Positions 53,133 to 63,373 of a stretch of 64,000 nt of DNA are shown piece by piece. The stretch is from assembly GCA_947492925.1 (NCBI GenBank), contig CANLOQ010000003.1, forward strand, positions 248,001 to 312,000, written 5' to 3'. Source of the DNA: an uncultured Sulfitobacter sp. GTDB lineage: Bacteria; Pseudomonadota; Alphaproteobacteria; Rhodobacterales; Rhodobacteraceae. Made by a program: the position numbers and the translations under genes. How positions within the stretch are numbered: position 1 is the first letter of the stretch; each line of letters starts with the position of its first letter. A model generated the notes under the pieces. It was not told the DNA's origin, did no database searches, and saw only the letters and a list, made by a program, of their open reading frames with translations.

Positions 53133-54160
53133 CAGACGTTCACATCCGCACCGCAGGTCGCGCCGGGCGCATCACGCTCAACCGCCCCAAAGCACTGAAT
53201 GCAATGACTTATTCCATGTGTCTTGCGATTGAAGAGGCGTTCGACACATGGCGCGATGACCCCGCCGTCGATCTTGTCATCCTCGACTCCGTCGGTGAAC
53301 GCGCCTTCTGTTCGGGCGGTGACATCGCGGATCTCTACGCCGAAGGCACCAAAGGCAACTTTGCCTACGGACAGAAATTCTGGGCCGACGAATACCGCCT
53401 CAATCACAAAATCTTTTCTTACCCCAAACCGGTCGTCTCTTTCCTGCAGGGCTTCACAATGGGCGGTGGCGTGGGCATCGGCTGTCACGGCTCGCACCGC
53501 GTGGTGGGCGACAGCAGCCAGATTGCCATGCCCGAATGCGGCATTGGCCTTGTGCCCGACGTCGGCGGCTCACTCATGCTCGCGCTGGCCCCCGGACGGC
53601 TTGGGGAATACCTGGGGATAACTGCCAGCCGCATGGGACCGGCAGACGCAATTTATGCAGGTTTCGCAGACCATTACCTGCCCGAGCAAATGTGGACAAC
53701 TCTCATACCTGAACTGGAGCGGACCGGCGACCCTACGCTGATCGAACAGGCAGCTCAGACGCCTCCCACTGGTACGCTCAAGGAAAATACCGACGAAATC
53801 AGCGCCCTTTTCACCGGCGAACGCCTCGGCGACATCCTCACCGATCTCAAATCCGCCGACACTCCCCTCGCCCAGGACGCGCTCAAGAAAATTCACCGCG
53901 CATCCCCCCTTTCGATGGCCTGCACCGTCGAGATGATGCACCGTTTGCGTGGCCCGTCCCTCACGATGGAAAAAGCGCTCGATCTGGAATATCGCTTCAC
54001 CTACCGCGCCTCCGAACACGGCGACTTCCTCGAAGGCATCCGCGCCGCGATCATCGACAAGGACCGCAATCCCAACTGGCAATACGCCGACCTCAAAGTC
54101 CCTCTGGCCGCCGTGTCAAAAATGCTGCAACCTCTCGGCCCGGACGCCCTCAACCTTTAG
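53129..54160 (+). CDS. 3-hydroxyisobutyryl-CoA hydrolase
   Basis: A 343-residue crotonase-fold protein that releases 3-hydroxyisobutyrate from its CoA ester. It is longer than simple enoyl-CoA hydratases (about 260) and has the HIBCH pattern: oxyanion-hole AFCSGGDIADLYAEGTKG and GFTMGGGVGIGCHGSHRVV, then catalytic Glu and Asp in MPECGIGLVPDVGG. Coupled by overlap to the dehydrogenase upstream and 8 bases from mmsB. The methacrylyl-CoA hydratase needed between is not in the window. Confidence 0.9.
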   Translation: MTDVHIRTAGRAGRITLNRPKALNAMTYSMCLAIEEAFDTWRDDPAVDLVILDSVGERAFCSGGDIADLYAEGTKGNFAYGQKFWADEYRLNHKIFSYPKPVVSFLQGFTMGGGVGIGCHGSHRVVGDSSQIAMPECGIGLVPDVGGSLMLALAPGRLGEYLGITASRMGPADAIYAGFADHYLPEQMWTTLIPELERTGDPTLIEQAAQTPPTGTLKENTDEISALFTGERLGDILTDLKSADTPLAQDALKKIHRASPLSMACTVEMMHRLRGPSLTMEKALDLEYRFTYRASEHGDFLEGIRAAIIDKDRNPNWQYADLKVPLAAVSKMLQPLGPDALNL

Positions 54161-54168
54161 GAGACCCC

Positions 54169-55050
54169 ATGAGCAACCTGAAAATCGGCTTTATCGGACT
54201 GGGCAACATGGGCGCACCGATGGCCGCCAACCTCGCTGCCGCAGGGCACATTGTGACCGGTTTCGACGTGGCGGGCACCACCGCCAAGGGCGTGGCCACC
54301 GCCGCCGACATCGCGGGCGCCGCCACGGGGGCTGATGTGGTCATCACCATGCTGCCCAACGGATCAATCCTGCGCCAGGTCGCAGCCGAAGCGATCACCC
54401 ACATGACCCCTGGCGCGCTGTTCATCGACTGTTCGACAGTCGATGTCGAAAGCGCACGCAACACTGCCGAAGCCGCTGAAAACGCTGACCTTCTGGCGGT
54501 GGACGCTCCCGTATCGGGCGGCATCGGCGGCGCATCTGCGGGCACATTGACATTTATGGCCGGCGGCAGCGTTGACGGCTTTGCCCGCGCCGCGCCACTT
54601 TTTGAAATCATGGGCCAGAAGGCCGTCCACTGTGGTGAGGCCGGCGCAGGACAAGCCGCAAAAATCTGCAACAACATGATCCTCGGCGCGACCATGATCG
54701 CCACCTGCGAAGCATTCGCACTGGCCGACAAGCTCGGCCTTGACCGGCAGAAAATGTTCGACGTTGTCAGCACATCATCGGGCTATTCGTGGTCCATGAA
54801 TGCCTATTGCCCCGCCCCCGGCATCGGGCCGCAATCGCCCGCCGACAACGGCTATTCGCCGGGCTTTGCGGCAGAACTCATGGTCAAGGATCTGGGCCTC
54901 AGCCAACAGGCCGCCGAACTGGTCGATGCCGACACGCCGATGGGCGCGCGCGCACTTGAACTCTACACACAGTTTGTCGAGGACGAAGACGGCAAAGGGC
55001 AGGATTTCTCTGCAATGCTGCCCCGTTTTGCCGCACGCGGGCGCAGCTAG
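54169..55050 (+). CDS. mmsB: 3-hydroxyisobutyrate dehydrogenase
   Basis: Oxidises 3-hydroxyisobutyrate to methylmalonate semialdehyde with NAD. The 293 residues have the N-terminal Rossmann loop GFIGLGNMGAPMAANL, substrate-binding DAPVSGGIGGASAGTL, catalytic K165 in GAGQAAKICNNM, and the C-terminal helices. The RBS is TTTAGGAG just upstream. With mmsA this completes the lower valine pathway. Confidence 0.95.
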   Translation: MSNLKIGFIGLGNMGAPMAANLAAAGHIVTGFDVAGTTAKGVATAADIAGAATGADVVITMLPNGSILRQVAAEAITHMTPGALFIDCSTVDVESARNTAEAAENADLLAVDAPVSGGIGGASAGTLTFMAGGSVDGFARAAPLFEIMGQKAVHCGEAGAGQAAKICNNMILGATMIATCEAFALADKLGLDRQKMFDVVSTSSGYSWSMNAYCPAPGIGPQSPADNGYSPGFAAELMVKDLGLSQQAAELVDADTPMGARALELYTQFVEDEDGKGQDFSAMLPRFAARGRS

Positions 55051-55066
55051 CTCCGGACCCTCACAA

Positions 55067-55318
55067 TCACTTGCCGACCGTGATCAGCAACAGCACCGTG
55101 AACATGGTCGGCACCAGCGCCAGCGCAGGCAGAATGATCGCCGGATAGCCAAAGACGGCAATCGCCGCCCCCCAGACTGCGACGGCCAGAACGATCGCGC
55201 AGACCGTCCAGAATGCAGGCGTGCCACAAAACGCCCTGATCCCCTGCACCGCAGCGCGCAGGCCCTCGGGCAGTGGAAAACGACGGGTTGGAAAAGTATC
55301 TGTCGAAACACTGGTCAT
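55067..55318 (-). CDS. Small two-helix membrane protein
   Basis: An 83-residue protein. A polar N-terminus (about 1-30) is followed by two hydrophobic helices (about 36-57, FWTVCAIVLAVAVWGAAIAVFG; 60-80, AIILPALALVPTMFTVLLLI). I chose ATG 55318, with AAGGA 7 bases upstream, over ATG 55324 and longer forms. It converges on mmsB and is divergent from the MmgE/PrpD gene. No family recognised. Confidence 0.65.
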   Translation of the reverse strand: MTSVSTDTFPTRRFPLPEGLRAAVQGIRAFCGTPAFWTVCAIVLAVAVWGAAIAVFGYPAIILPALALVPTMFTVLLLITVGK

Positions 55319-55499
55319 CGGCATATCCTTGTTTTTACAGGGCATAAGTAAGCACGCGTACCCCCGGCGGTATGCGGCAAACTGACCATTTTTGTCGGAA
55401 ACCAAGGGACCCCAGCCGCGACGCCAAGGGTCGCAAAACGGCATTTCACCGCTCCCTGACCCGGTAGGCTTGATCCATCCCACCCGCAGGAGCCCGCGC

Positions 55500-56837
55500 A
55501 TGACCCAGCCTTTCCATCACTTCGCCTCTGCCCTCTCCTATGCCGACCTGCCCGATGATCTTTTGTTTATCCTGCGCCGGTCTTTTCTGGACACGATGGG
55601 TGTGGCCGCTGTCGCTTCAACCACCGAAATGGCCCAGCGTGCGGTGCGCGGCGCACGCGCCATGTTCGGCACCGGAACCAGCGGGTCGGCCCGCATCCTG
55701 ATGGACGGCACCGTCCTGTCACCAGCCGGGGCTGCGATGGCGGGCGCCTTCACCATTGATGCAGTCGATGCTCACGACACGACCTCACCTGCCAAAGGCC
55801 ATGTCGGCTCTGCCGTGTTTCCCGCGCTGATCGCAATGGCGGATGCCAGTGAAACGCCGCTGACAGGACAGGAATTTGCCGCGCATCTTGCCGTCGGATA
55901 CGAAATCAGCAACCGCGCCGGGCTGGCACAGCACGCCACCTGCGCCGATTATCATACATCGGGCGCATGGACCGCCGTTGGCGTTGCCGCCGCCGCAGCG
56001 CGTATGCTGGGTGCCACCCCGGACCAGATCAGACACGCCGCCGGGATCGGAGAATACCACGGCCCACGCAGCCAGATGATGCGCTGCATTGACCACCCGA
56101 CCAACCTGCGCGACGGCGTCGGTTGGGGCGCGCCATCCGGCGTCGTCGCTGCCTGTCTTGCCATCGAAGGGTTTACTGGTGCCCCTGCCCTCACCTGCGA
56201 AGACGCGCCTGCGTTCTGGGACGATCTGGGCACCGGATGGCGCAGCGTCGATGACACCAGTTACAAACCCTACCCGTGCTGCCGGTGGGCGCATCCCAGC
56301 ATCGATTCCGTGGCACATCTGATGCGGGTCCACAGCTTGACACATCAGAACATCACACGGGTCGAGATCAGAACCTTTCACAATGCCACGCGTCTGGCCG
56401 GTCACCGCCCCGCGACCCCGGATGAATTTGCCTATGCCATCGCCTTTCCCGTCGCCACGATGATAGTGCGGGGCCAGATATGTGTTGCCGAGCTTGCCCC
56501 AAAGACGTTGCAAGACCCCGACATTCTGCGGATCAGCGACGCAACCCACCTGATTGACGACCCGCATCTGACAGAAATTTCACAAGGCAAACGCTGGGCA
56601 CAGGTCACACTGTACACCGCAGATGGCCAACGGTTCGAGGATGAGCCGCGCACGCCAAAAGGGGACAGCGACCTGCCCCTGTCAGAGACCGAGATTTCGG
56701 ACAAGTTCCATCTATTTGCAGACCCCGTTCTGGGTTCTGCCCGGGCAACAGAAATCGAAACGCTCGCGACGCAATTTGATGCGCTCGACGCGCGCGATTT
56801 CGCCCGCCTGCTGGATCTTTGCCTCACCGCAGCCTGA
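55500..56837 (+). CDS. MmgE/PrpD-family protein
   Basis: A 445-residue MmgE/PrpD fold protein (2-methylcitrate dehydratase superfamily), all-helical N-terminal domain then a smaller alpha/beta one. Segments: LDTMGVAAVAST, HVGSAVFPALIAMADAS, YEISNRAGLAQHATC, then KPYPCCRWAHPSIDSV. The start ATG 55500 has AGGAG 8 bases upstream. Members include 2-methylcitrate, aconitate and epimerase-like enzymes, so no substrate is assigned. Propionyl-CoA from the adjacent valine cluster would feed methylcitrate, but no prpC is seen. Confidence 0.88.
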   Translation: MTQPFHHFASALSYADLPDDLLFILRRSFLDTMGVAAVASTTEMAQRAVRGARAMFGTGTSGSARILMDGTVLSPAGAAMAGAFTIDAVDAHDTTSPAKGHVGSAVFPALIAMADASETPLTGQEFAAHLAVGYEISNRAGLAQHATCADYHTSGAWTAVGVAAAAARMLGATPDQIRHAAGIGEYHGPRSQMMRCIDHPTNLRDGVGWGAPSGVVAACLAIEGFTGAPALTCEDAPAFWDDLGTGWRSVDDTSYKPYPCCRWAHPSIDSVAHLMRVHSLTHQNITRVEIRTFHNATRLAGHRPATPDEFAYAIAFPVATMIVRGQICVAELAPKTLQDPDILRISDATHLIDDPHLTEISQGKRWAQVTLYTADGQRFEDEPRTPKGDSDLPLSETEISDKFHLFADPVLGSARATEIETLATQFDALDARDFARLLDLCLTAA

Positions 56838-56846
56838 CAGCGCGTA

Positions 56847-56917
56847 TGCACGGGCGGTGAACGCCCGGTGCACGCAAGGTGCATCCGGGCCAGAATACCG
56901 GTCAAAAGGGCCCTTTT
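56847..56917. terminator. Hairpins between convergent MmgE/PrpD and uvrA genes
   Basis: A GC-rich hairpin (arms GGGCG / CGCCC extended by GCAC / GTGC, 56848-56872) is followed by a perfect 14-bp palindrome AAAAGGGCCCTTTT (56904-56917) just beyond the uvrA stop. The second, with A and T tracts on both sides, suits bidirectional termination. GCAAGGTGCAT nearby looks like a decayed REP head. Confidence 0.65.
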
Positions 56918-56921
56918 TCCC

Positions 56922-59783
56922 CTACTCAGCGGCCACTTTCGCGCGCTTTTCAAGCATCGGCTTGAGGTATTTCCCCGTGTAGCTTTCAGCCACTCCCGAC
57001 ACATCTTCGGGTGTGCCGGTCGCCACCACACGGCCTCCGCCGTCGCCGCCCTCGGGGCCAATGTCGATGATGTGATCGGCGGTTTTCACCACGTCGAGAT
57101 TGTGTTCGATCACGATCACCGAATTGCCCTGATCAACCAATTCATGCAACACTTCCAACAGCTTGCGCACGTCTTCAAAATGCAGACCTGTGGTGGGTTC
57201 ATCCAGAATATACAGCGTGCGCCCGGTCGATCGCTTGCTCAGCTCTTTTGAAAGTTTCACCCGCTGCGCCTCACCGCCAGACAGCGTCGTCGCCTGCTGT
57301 CCGACCTTGATATAGCCCAGTCCGACCCGCATCAGCGCATCCATTTTCTCGCGGATCGACGGCACCGCTTGAAAGAAAGTCTGCGCATCTTCCACGGTCA
57401 TATCCAGCACGTCGGCAATCGACTTGCCTTTGAACCGAATCTCAAGCGTTTCACGGTTGTAGCGCGCGCCCTTACAGGTCTCGCATTCGACGTAGACATC
57501 GGGCAAAAAGTGCATCTCGATCTTGATGACACCGTCCCCCTGACAAGCTTCACAGCGTCCGCCCTTCACGTTGAACGAAAAGCGTCCCGGCTTGTAACCC
57601 CTTGCTTTTGCTTCGGGAAGTCCGGCAAACCAATCGCGGATCGGGGTGAAGGCCCCGGTGTATGTCGCCGGGTTCGACCGCGGTGTGCGCCCGATGGGGC
57701 GTTGGTCAATGTCGATGACCTTATCCAGATGCTCCAACCCCTTGATGGTCTCGCAAGGTGCCGGCGTCTGGCGCGCGCCATTGAGGTTCATCGATGCGGT
57801 CTTGAACAACGTCTCAATGGTTAACGTCGATTTACCACCTCCGCTAACCCCAGTTACACAAACGAATTTTCCCAATGGGAAATCAACGGTGACATTCTGA
57901 AGGTTGTTGCCCGTGGCCTTTACCACCTGAAGTTTTTTCTTGTTCCCCTTGCGCCGCGCCGCAGGCACCGCAATCTCGCGCGTGCCGGTCAGATATTGCC
58001 CCGTGATCGAATTTCCATCCGCCGCAATCGCCGCAGGCACCCCGTGGCTGACCACCCGCCCGCCATGCACACCGGCGCCCGGTCCAATGTCAAAGACGTA
58101 ATCTGCTTCCCGGATCGCTTCCTCGTCATGTTCTACCACGATCACGGTGTTGCCTTGATCCCGCAGGTTCTTGAGAGTCAGCAAAAGCCGGTCATTGTCA
58201 CGCTGGTGCAGGCCAATAGAAGGCTCATCCAAAACATAGAGCACACCCGTCAGACCCGACCCGATCTGGCTGGCAAGCCGGATGCGCTGGCTTTCGCCAC
58301 CGCTTAAAGTACCACTTGAACGTGCCAGCGTAAGATACTCTAATCCAACATTATTCAAGAAACCAAGTCGCTCTCTGATCTCCTTCAAAATCGCGCGGGC
58401 AATCTCGTTTTTCTGGGCGCTCAGATTCTCCGGCACCGTCTCGCACCAGTCAAAGGCATCGCGGATCGACATCTGCACAACCTCACCCGCGTGCAACCCT
58501 GCAATCTTGACCGCCAGCGCTTCTGGCCGCAGGCGATACCCGTTGCAGGTGCCACAGGGACGGTTGTTCTGATAGCGCTCGAATTCTTCGCGGATCCAGT
58601 TGCTGTCGGTCTCGCGATACCGGCGTTCCATATTGGGGATCACCCCTTCAAAGACGCGGCTCACCTCATATACGCGCCCACCTTCGTCATAGCGAAACTT
58701 GATCTCTTCCTTGCCGGAACCGTACAGAAAGACCTGCTGAACCTTCTTGTCCAGATCCTTCCATTTTGTGTTCGGATTGAATTCGAAATGCTTGGCAATC
58801 GCTTCAATCGTCTGTTTGAAATAGGGGCTTTTGCCCTTACGCCACGGGGCCAGAGCACCGTCGTACACCTTGAGGTTCTGGTCCGGCACGACCAGCCTTT
58901 CATCGAAGAAAAGTTCCTTGCCCAGACCGTCACAGGACGGACAGGCCCCGAAGGGCGCGTTGAAGGAAAACAACCGCGGCTCAATCTCGGGGATGGTGAA
59001 GCCGCTGACAGGGCAGGCAAATTTCTCGGAGAACGTACTGCGCTCAGGCTCGCCTTCTGCCGGCGCAGTCTCGATAATCGCGATCCCGTCTGCCAGATCG
59101 AGAGCCGTGCGCAAGCTGTCGGCAAGCCGCGTCTCCAGACCTTCGCGCACCACGATCCTGTCAACGACCACATCAATGTCATGACGAAATTTCTTGTCCA
59201 GTGTGGGTGGCTCGTCCAGTTCGTGAAACGCGCCGTTTACCTTGACACGTTGAAAGCCCTGCTTGCGTAACTCAATGAATTCTTTGCGGTATTCGCCCTT
59301 GCGGTCGCGGATGATCGGGGCCAGCAAATAGGCGCGCGTGCCTTCCTCCATCTGCATGATGCGGTCGACCATGTCCTGCACCTGCTGTGCCTCAATAGGT
59401 TTGCCCGTTGCAGGAGAATACGGCGTGCCGACCCGCGCAAAAAGCAAGCGCATGTAGTCGTAGATTTCGGTGACCGTACCAACGGTGGAACGCGGGTTTT
59501 TCGATGTGGTCTTTTGTTCAATCGAAATGGCAGGGCTGAGGCCCGAAATGTGGTCCACATCCGGTTTCTGCATCATGTCAAGGAACTGCCGCGCATAGGC
59601 GCTTAGCGATTCGACATAGCGGCGCTGCCCTTCCGCATAGATCGTATCAAATGCCAGAGAGCTTTTCCCGGAGCCGGAAAGCCCCGTGATTACAACCAGT
59701 TGATCGCGCGGAATATCCACATCAATGTTTTTGAGATTGTGCTCTCGCGCGCCGCGCACTTCAATATTCTTAAGCTCTGCCAT
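56922..59783 (-). CDS. uvrA: Excinuclease ABC subunit A
   Basis: DNA-damage recognition ATPase of nucleotide excision repair, 953 residues. Two ABC modules: Walker [14 protein letters not shown] at the N-terminus and [15 protein letters not shown] near 640 (Gly at the usual second Ser), with signatures [14 protein letters not shown] and [15 protein letters not shown]. Two zinc fingers: CPVSG...CPSC near 255-285 and CEACQG...CETCKG near 735-765. The start is at 59783. No UvrB or UvrC gene adjoins. Confidence 0.97.
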   Translation of the reverse strand: MAELKNIEVRGAREHNLKNIDVDIPRDQLVVITGLSGSGKSSLAFDTIYAEGQRRYVESLSAYARQFLDMMQKPDVDHISGLSPAISIEQKTTSKNPRSTVGTVTEIYDYMRLLFARVGTPYSPATGKPIEAQQVQDMVDRIMQMEEGTRAYLLAPIIRDRKGEYRKEFIELRKQGFQRVKVNGAFHELDEPPTLDKKFRHDIDVVVDRIVVREGLETRLADSLRTALDLADGIAIIETAPAEGEPERSTFSEKFACPVSGFTIPEIEPRLFSFNAPFGACPSCDGLGKELFFDERLVVPDQNLKVYDGALAPWRKGKSPYFKQTIEAIAKHFEFNPNTKWKDLDKKVQQVFLYGSGKEEIKFRYDEGGRVYEVSRVFEGVIPNMERRYRETDSNWIREEFERYQNNRPCGTCNGYRLRPEALAVKIAGLHAGEVVQMSIRDAFDWCETVPENLSAQKNEIARAILKEIRERLGFLNNVGLEYLTLARSSGTLSGGESQRIRLASQIGSGLTGVLYVLDEPSIGLHQRDNDRLLLTLKNLRDQGNTVIVVEHDEEAIREADYVFDIGPGAGVHGGRVVSHGVPAAIAADGNSITGQYLTGTREIAVPAARRKGNKKKLQVVKATGNNLQNVTVDFPLGKFVCVTGVSGGGKSTLTIETLFKTASMNLNGARQTPAPCETIKGLEHLDKVIDIDQRPIGRTPRSNPATYTGAFTPIRDWFAGLPEAKARGYKPGRFSFNVKGGRCEACQGDGVIKIEMHFLPDVYVECETCKGARYNRETLEIRFKGKSIADVLDMTVEDAQTFFQAVPSIREKMDALMRVGLGYIKVGQQATTLSGGEAQRVKLSKELSKRSTGRTLYILDEPTTGLHFEDVRKLLEVLHELVDQGNSVIVIEHNLDVVKTADHIIDIGPEGGDGGGRVVATGTPEDVSGVAESYTGKYLKPMLEKRAKVAAE

Positions 59784-59867
59784 GACACACCCCTTCTGAC
59801 CCTTCAGACATAGGAGGATGTATCACAAACGCCACCCCGAAATACAGAACCAAAGGTGAACAATTCG

Positions 59868-61046
59868 TTAACCGCGCATCCGTGCAAGCAGGAAATGCAC
59901 CGCCAAGCCCGTCGCAAACGCGATGCCTGCCAAAACCGGCAGCGCCACATAACCACCCGCAGCCAGCGCCGCCGCCATGACCGGGGTGCCCAAAGTGTTG
60001 CCGATGTTGCCCATCTGCGCCATCGCGCCGTTTGCCTGTGCCTGATGGGCGGGTCGCGCATTCAATTCCGGCACGGCAGCAAAACTGGCCCCCTGGATAA
60101 GGCCCATCGTCGCGGCCAGAAACAGGCAGGCCAGTGGCGCGCCAGGGCTTGCCCACAGCCACAGCATCGCCAGCACCGACCCGCCAAAGCCCAATTGCAC
60201 AACCCACACCGCAGTCATGACCCGCAACAGTGCAACGCCCAGCGTCAATGACACGATAATGCTGGCCAGCGGCATCGCTGTCATGATTGCAACGCGCACT
60301 TCGGCTGCCAGATAGGGCGGCAGCACGGTCAGGATCGACACAAAACTGAAGGTGTAAAACAGCCACCCTGCCGCCGGAGCGGAAATGCGTGGTGAGCTGT
60401 AGATCGTGGCATGGTCACGCAGGATACGCCGAAGCGACAGAGGCTCAACCTCCTTCTCTGCCGGTAACGCGGGCAGAAACCGCGCCAGAAACAGTGCAAA
60501 CACCGCCATATAGACCCCATGCGCCAGAAACAGGGCAGGCAGACCAAAGCCAAGCGCCAGCGGGCGACCCGCAAAGGCGAGGACCGCGAAAGCCACCCCG
60601 AAAAACGTCCCCCAAAGGGTCAGGGCCAGCCCACGGTCACGCGGCGCAGTGCACTGCGCGATCAGCGTCGGCACCGCCACCACCATCGCCAGATGTGATG
60701 CCCCTTCGATCACCCGCGACAACAGCATCAGCGGCAGCGCGGGCAGGATTGCCTGAAAAACAGACACCGCCGCGCCGATCCACAGGGCCCACAACAGCGC
60801 GCGCCGGTAACGGATGCGCGCCACCACAAGCCCCGCGACCACGCCGAACAAAATACCAACAAAACCGACAAGCGACACGATCCAGCCAACGCCTGCGCCC
60901 GCATCCGGGTAAGCCGGAGGCAGCAGGTCAAAGATGACCGAAATCTTGCCGTATTGCGCCGCCGCCCCCAGTCCCGCGCCCCACAGCATCAGCACCAGCC
61001 CCCAGGGCGTGCGCCCAACGCTCACACCTTTTGCGCCAGTGCCCAT
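59868..61046 (-). CDS. Major facilitator superfamily permease
   Basis: A 392-residue MFS protein with 12 predicted helices in two halves: GWIVSLVGFVGILFGVVAGL and the following short loop RIRYRRALLWALWIGA between helices 2 and 3, a central loop at about 190-215 (LPAEKEVEPLSLRRIL). Substrate unknown. Its frame from ATG 61046 overlaps the methyltransferase by 25 bases; an alternative GTG at 61025 would give a GTGA overlap with that gene's stop. Either way, translation is coupled. Confidence 0.88.
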   Translation of the reverse strand: MGTGAKGVSVGRTPWGLVLMLWGAGLGAAAQYGKISVIFDLLPPAYPDAGAGVGWIVSLVGFVGILFGVVAGLVVARIRYRRALLWALWIGAAVSVFQAILPALPLMLLSRVIEGASHLAMVVAVPTLIAQCTAPRDRGLALTLWGTFFGVAFAVLAFAGRPLALGFGLPALFLAHGVYMAVFALFLARFLPALPAEKEVEPLSLRRILRDHATIYSSPRISAPAAGWLFYTFSFVSILTVLPPYLAAEVRVAIMTAMPLASIIVSLTLGVALLRVMTAVWVVQLGFGGSVLAMLWLWASPGAPLACLFLAATMGLIQGASFAAVPELNARPAHQAQANGAMAQMGNIGNTLGTPVMAAALAAGGYVALPVLAGIAFATGLAVHFLLARMRG

Positions 61047-61585
61047 GCGCAGACAGGCATGTCGGGATCGTTGCGGATGTCGTCGGTTGCTTCATCGTAA
61101 ACCGGCGGCCAGATCTCTTCGAGGTTGCGCCGGGCCACATGCCGGTTGCCCCATTGCTCTGCATGAATGGCGTCTTCGTCAAACCCACCCTCGACCAGCA
61201 GGTTCTTCAACCCGCGCGCGCTCCACCTCGAACAATCCTGCGGTGCCGCGTGCAGCGGCGCAAAGAACGGCACGGCAACCCAAAAATATCCACCGGGCCG
61301 CAGCATGTCATAGACATTGCGCGTTGCGGCATAGGGACGGTCCAGATGTTCCCACACCTGATTGGCAAGGATCAGATCGAATTGATGCACCCGACCGGTG
61401 GCAGTGTCCGCAAAGGGACCGGCGCAAACATCATAAGCCGGAAAGCGGAACTTGGTATAGCTTTTGAAATCAAACCGCTCTCCCCATTTCCCAGATATTT
61501 CAGCAACATCAAGCCCTTGTGGACCAAGAGCCTTGATCATTCGGCGGCTGGAAGGCTGCATGACGACGCGGTTTAAACTGACCAT
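61022..61585 (-). CDS. SAM-dependent methyltransferase
   Basis: Class I methyltransferase fold, 187 residues from the ATG at 61585; TTG at 61627 and GTG at 61624 are possible longer starts, none with a clear Shine-Dalgarno. Motifs: the region near LDVAEISGKWGERF in place of a canonical GxGxG, the acidic post-I strand, LILANQVWEHLDRP, and MLRPGGYFWVAVPFF. The small size and weak motif I make the substrate unguessable. Coupled with the MFS permease. Confidence 0.75.
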   Translation of the reverse strand: MVSLNRVVMQPSSRRMIKALGPQGLDVAEISGKWGERFDFKSYTKFRFPAYDVCAGPFADTATGRVHQFDLILANQVWEHLDRPYAATRNVYDMLRPGGYFWVAVPFFAPLHAAPQDCSRWSARGLKNLLVEGGFDEDAIHAEQWGNRHVARRNLEEIWPPVYDEATDDIRNDPDMPVCAWALAQKV

Positions 61586-61829
61586 GCGAAATGTATGGCA
61601 CCGCCCCTGCCCCTCGTAAAGCACCAAGCGCGATTCGCTGTGGGGTCAAGGATCGCGGCACGCGACCAATCTTTGATTGGCTTGTCCTTGAGGCCGCAGC
61701 GAATCGTTTTCAACCTCGCAGAAGGTCATTCAGGACGCAGCGCGCCCTGAATACCGTCTCAGCGGATTTCACCCGCCCTCAAAACGCACCACCTTGGGAA
61801 AGTCAGGCTCACGCAAGATACAAACGCCA

Positions 61830-61871
61830 AAAATGTAATCGCGCGTCAGCGCGTCCTTTGGATCACGCCAG
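61830..61871 (-). repeat. Copy B of the dispersed GATCCAAAGG / GCGCGC repeat
   Basis: Twelve bases beyond the lpd stop on the minus strand. It matches 7153-7192 over about 40 bases, with GATCCAAAGG and the CGCGCTG dyad conserved; the dyad is one base longer here. Same 3'-end context as copy A. Confidence 0.5.
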
Positions 61872-61882
61872 AATAGGGGTCC

Positions 61883-63277
61883 CTACATGTGAATGACGCG
61901 GTCGTAGGCGTCCAGCACGCTTTCGTGCATCATCTCGGACAAGGTCGGATGCGGGAATACGGTATTCATCAGGTCTTCTTCCGTGGTCTCCAACTGACGG
62001 CCCACCACATAGCCCTGAATCAGCTCGGTCACCTCCGCCCCAATCATATGCGCGCCCAGCAATTCGCCGGTCTTGGCGTCAAAGATCGTTTTGATCATTC
62101 CGTTCTCTTCACCCAGCGCGATGGCCTTGCCGTTGCCGATAAAGGGGAAACGTCCGACCTTGATCTCATAACCCAGTTCCTTGGCCTTGGCTTCGGTATA
62201 CCCAACCGATGCGACCTGCGGGTGGCAATATGTGCAGCCCGCGATGGTTTCGGGCTTCACGGGATGCGCGTGTTTGCCCGCAATAAGATCCGCAACCATC
62301 ACACCCTCGTGGCTGGCCTTGTGCGCCAACCACGGCGCACCCGCGATGTCACCGATGGCATACAGGCCGTCGACACCGGTGCGGCAGTATTCATCTGTCA
62401 CAACGTGGGTGCGGTCAATTTTGACCCCCAGGTCTTCAAGGCCCAGATCTTCGACATTCCCAACGATGCCCACGGCAGAGATCACCGTGTCAAAGTCGTG
62501 TTTTTCGACCTTGCCGCCCACCTCGATATGCGCGGTCACTTTGTCCTTGGCGCGGTCCAGCTTCTTGACCATCGCCTTTTGCATGATCTTCATTCCCTGC
62601 TTTTCGAACGCTTTCTTGGCAAAGGCGCTGATTTCCGCGTCCTCTACCGGCAGCACGCGGTCCATCACCTCAACCACCGTCGTATCGGCCCCCAGTGTGT
62701 TGTAAAAGCTGGCAAATTCAATGCCGATGGCGCCGGAGCCGATGACCAGCAGCTTTTTAGGCATATGGGGCGGCTGCAGCGCGTGGCGGTAGGTCCAGAC
62801 CATTTTGCCGTCCGCCTCAAGCCCGGGCAGTTCGCGGGCGCGGGCACCCGTGGCCAGAATGATATTCTTGGCCGTCAATTCTTCCGTGGCCTTGTCTGTC
62901 TTGACGCTGACCTTGCCTTTGGCGGGGATTGTCGCATTCCCCATAAAGACCGTGATCTTGTTTTTCTTCATCAGATGGCCAATGCCACCCGAAAGCTGTC
63001 CCGCCACCTTGCGCGAGCGTTTGACAACCGCGTCCAGATCATAGTCGATCCCGTCCGCCTTGAGCCCGAATTCCTTGGCGCGGTGCATGAGGTGAAACAC
63101 CTCGGAGGACCGCAGCATTGCCTTGGTCGGGATGCAGCCCCAATTCAGGCAAATCCCACCCAGATTTTCTCGTTCGATGATCGCAACGCTCATGCCCAGC
63201 TGCGCACCCCGAATGGCCGCGACATAGCCCCCCGGCCCTGCCCCAATAACGATCAGATCAAAGGATTTCGCAGCCAT
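61883..63277 (-). CDS. lpdA: Dihydrolipoyl dehydrogenase
   Basis: E3 component of 2-oxoacid dehydrogenase complexes and the glycine cleavage system, 464 residues. FAD loop GAGPGGYVAAIRGAQ at 10-25, redox disulfide C43-C48 in GGICLNWGCIPTK, NAD loop IGSGAIGIEFASFYN near 180, and the C-terminal dimerization domain with HPTLSEMMHE (catalytic His). It stands alone here, without E1 or E2 genes, so it probably serves several complexes. An inverted repeat lies 31-48 bases upstream. Confidence 0.95.
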   Translation of the reverse strand: MAAKSFDLIVIGAGPGGYVAAIRGAQLGMSVAIIERENLGGICLNWGCIPTKAMLRSSEVFHLMHRAKEFGLKADGIDYDLDAVVKRSRKVAGQLSGGIGHLMKKNKITVFMGNATIPAKGKVSVKTDKATEELTAKNIILATGARARELPGLEADGKMVWTYRHALQPPHMPKKLLVIGSGAIGIEFASFYNTLGADTTVVEVMDRVLPVEDAEISAFAKKAFEKQGMKIMQKAMVKKLDRAKDKVTAHIEVGGKVEKHDFDTVISAVGIVGNVEDLGLEDLGVKIDRTHVVTDEYCRTGVDGLYAIGDIAGAPWLAHKASHEGVMVADLIAGKHAHPVKPETIAGCTYCHPQVASVGYTEAKAKELGYEIKVGRFPFIGNGKAIALGEENGMIKTIFDAKTGELLGAHMIGAEVTELIQGYVVGRQLETTEEDLMNTVFPHPTLSEMMHESVLDAYDRVIHM

Positions 63278-63307
63278 AGGTTACCTCACAGATGAGCGTT
63301 CAAAATA

Positions 63308-63325
63308 TAGTTTACCATTAAACTA
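63308..63325. promoter_or_regulatory. Palindrome upstream of lpd
   Basis: TAGTTTA (63308-63314) and TAAACTA (63319-63325), a perfect 7-bp dyad with a CCAT spacer, in the AT-rich stretch before the lpd start. Candidate operator or part of the promoter; no binder identified. Confidence 0.4.
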
Positions 63326-63373
63326 CATCTGCCAACGCCACAACAGCGAGATTGGTCGCAGGGCCAGCTGTGC

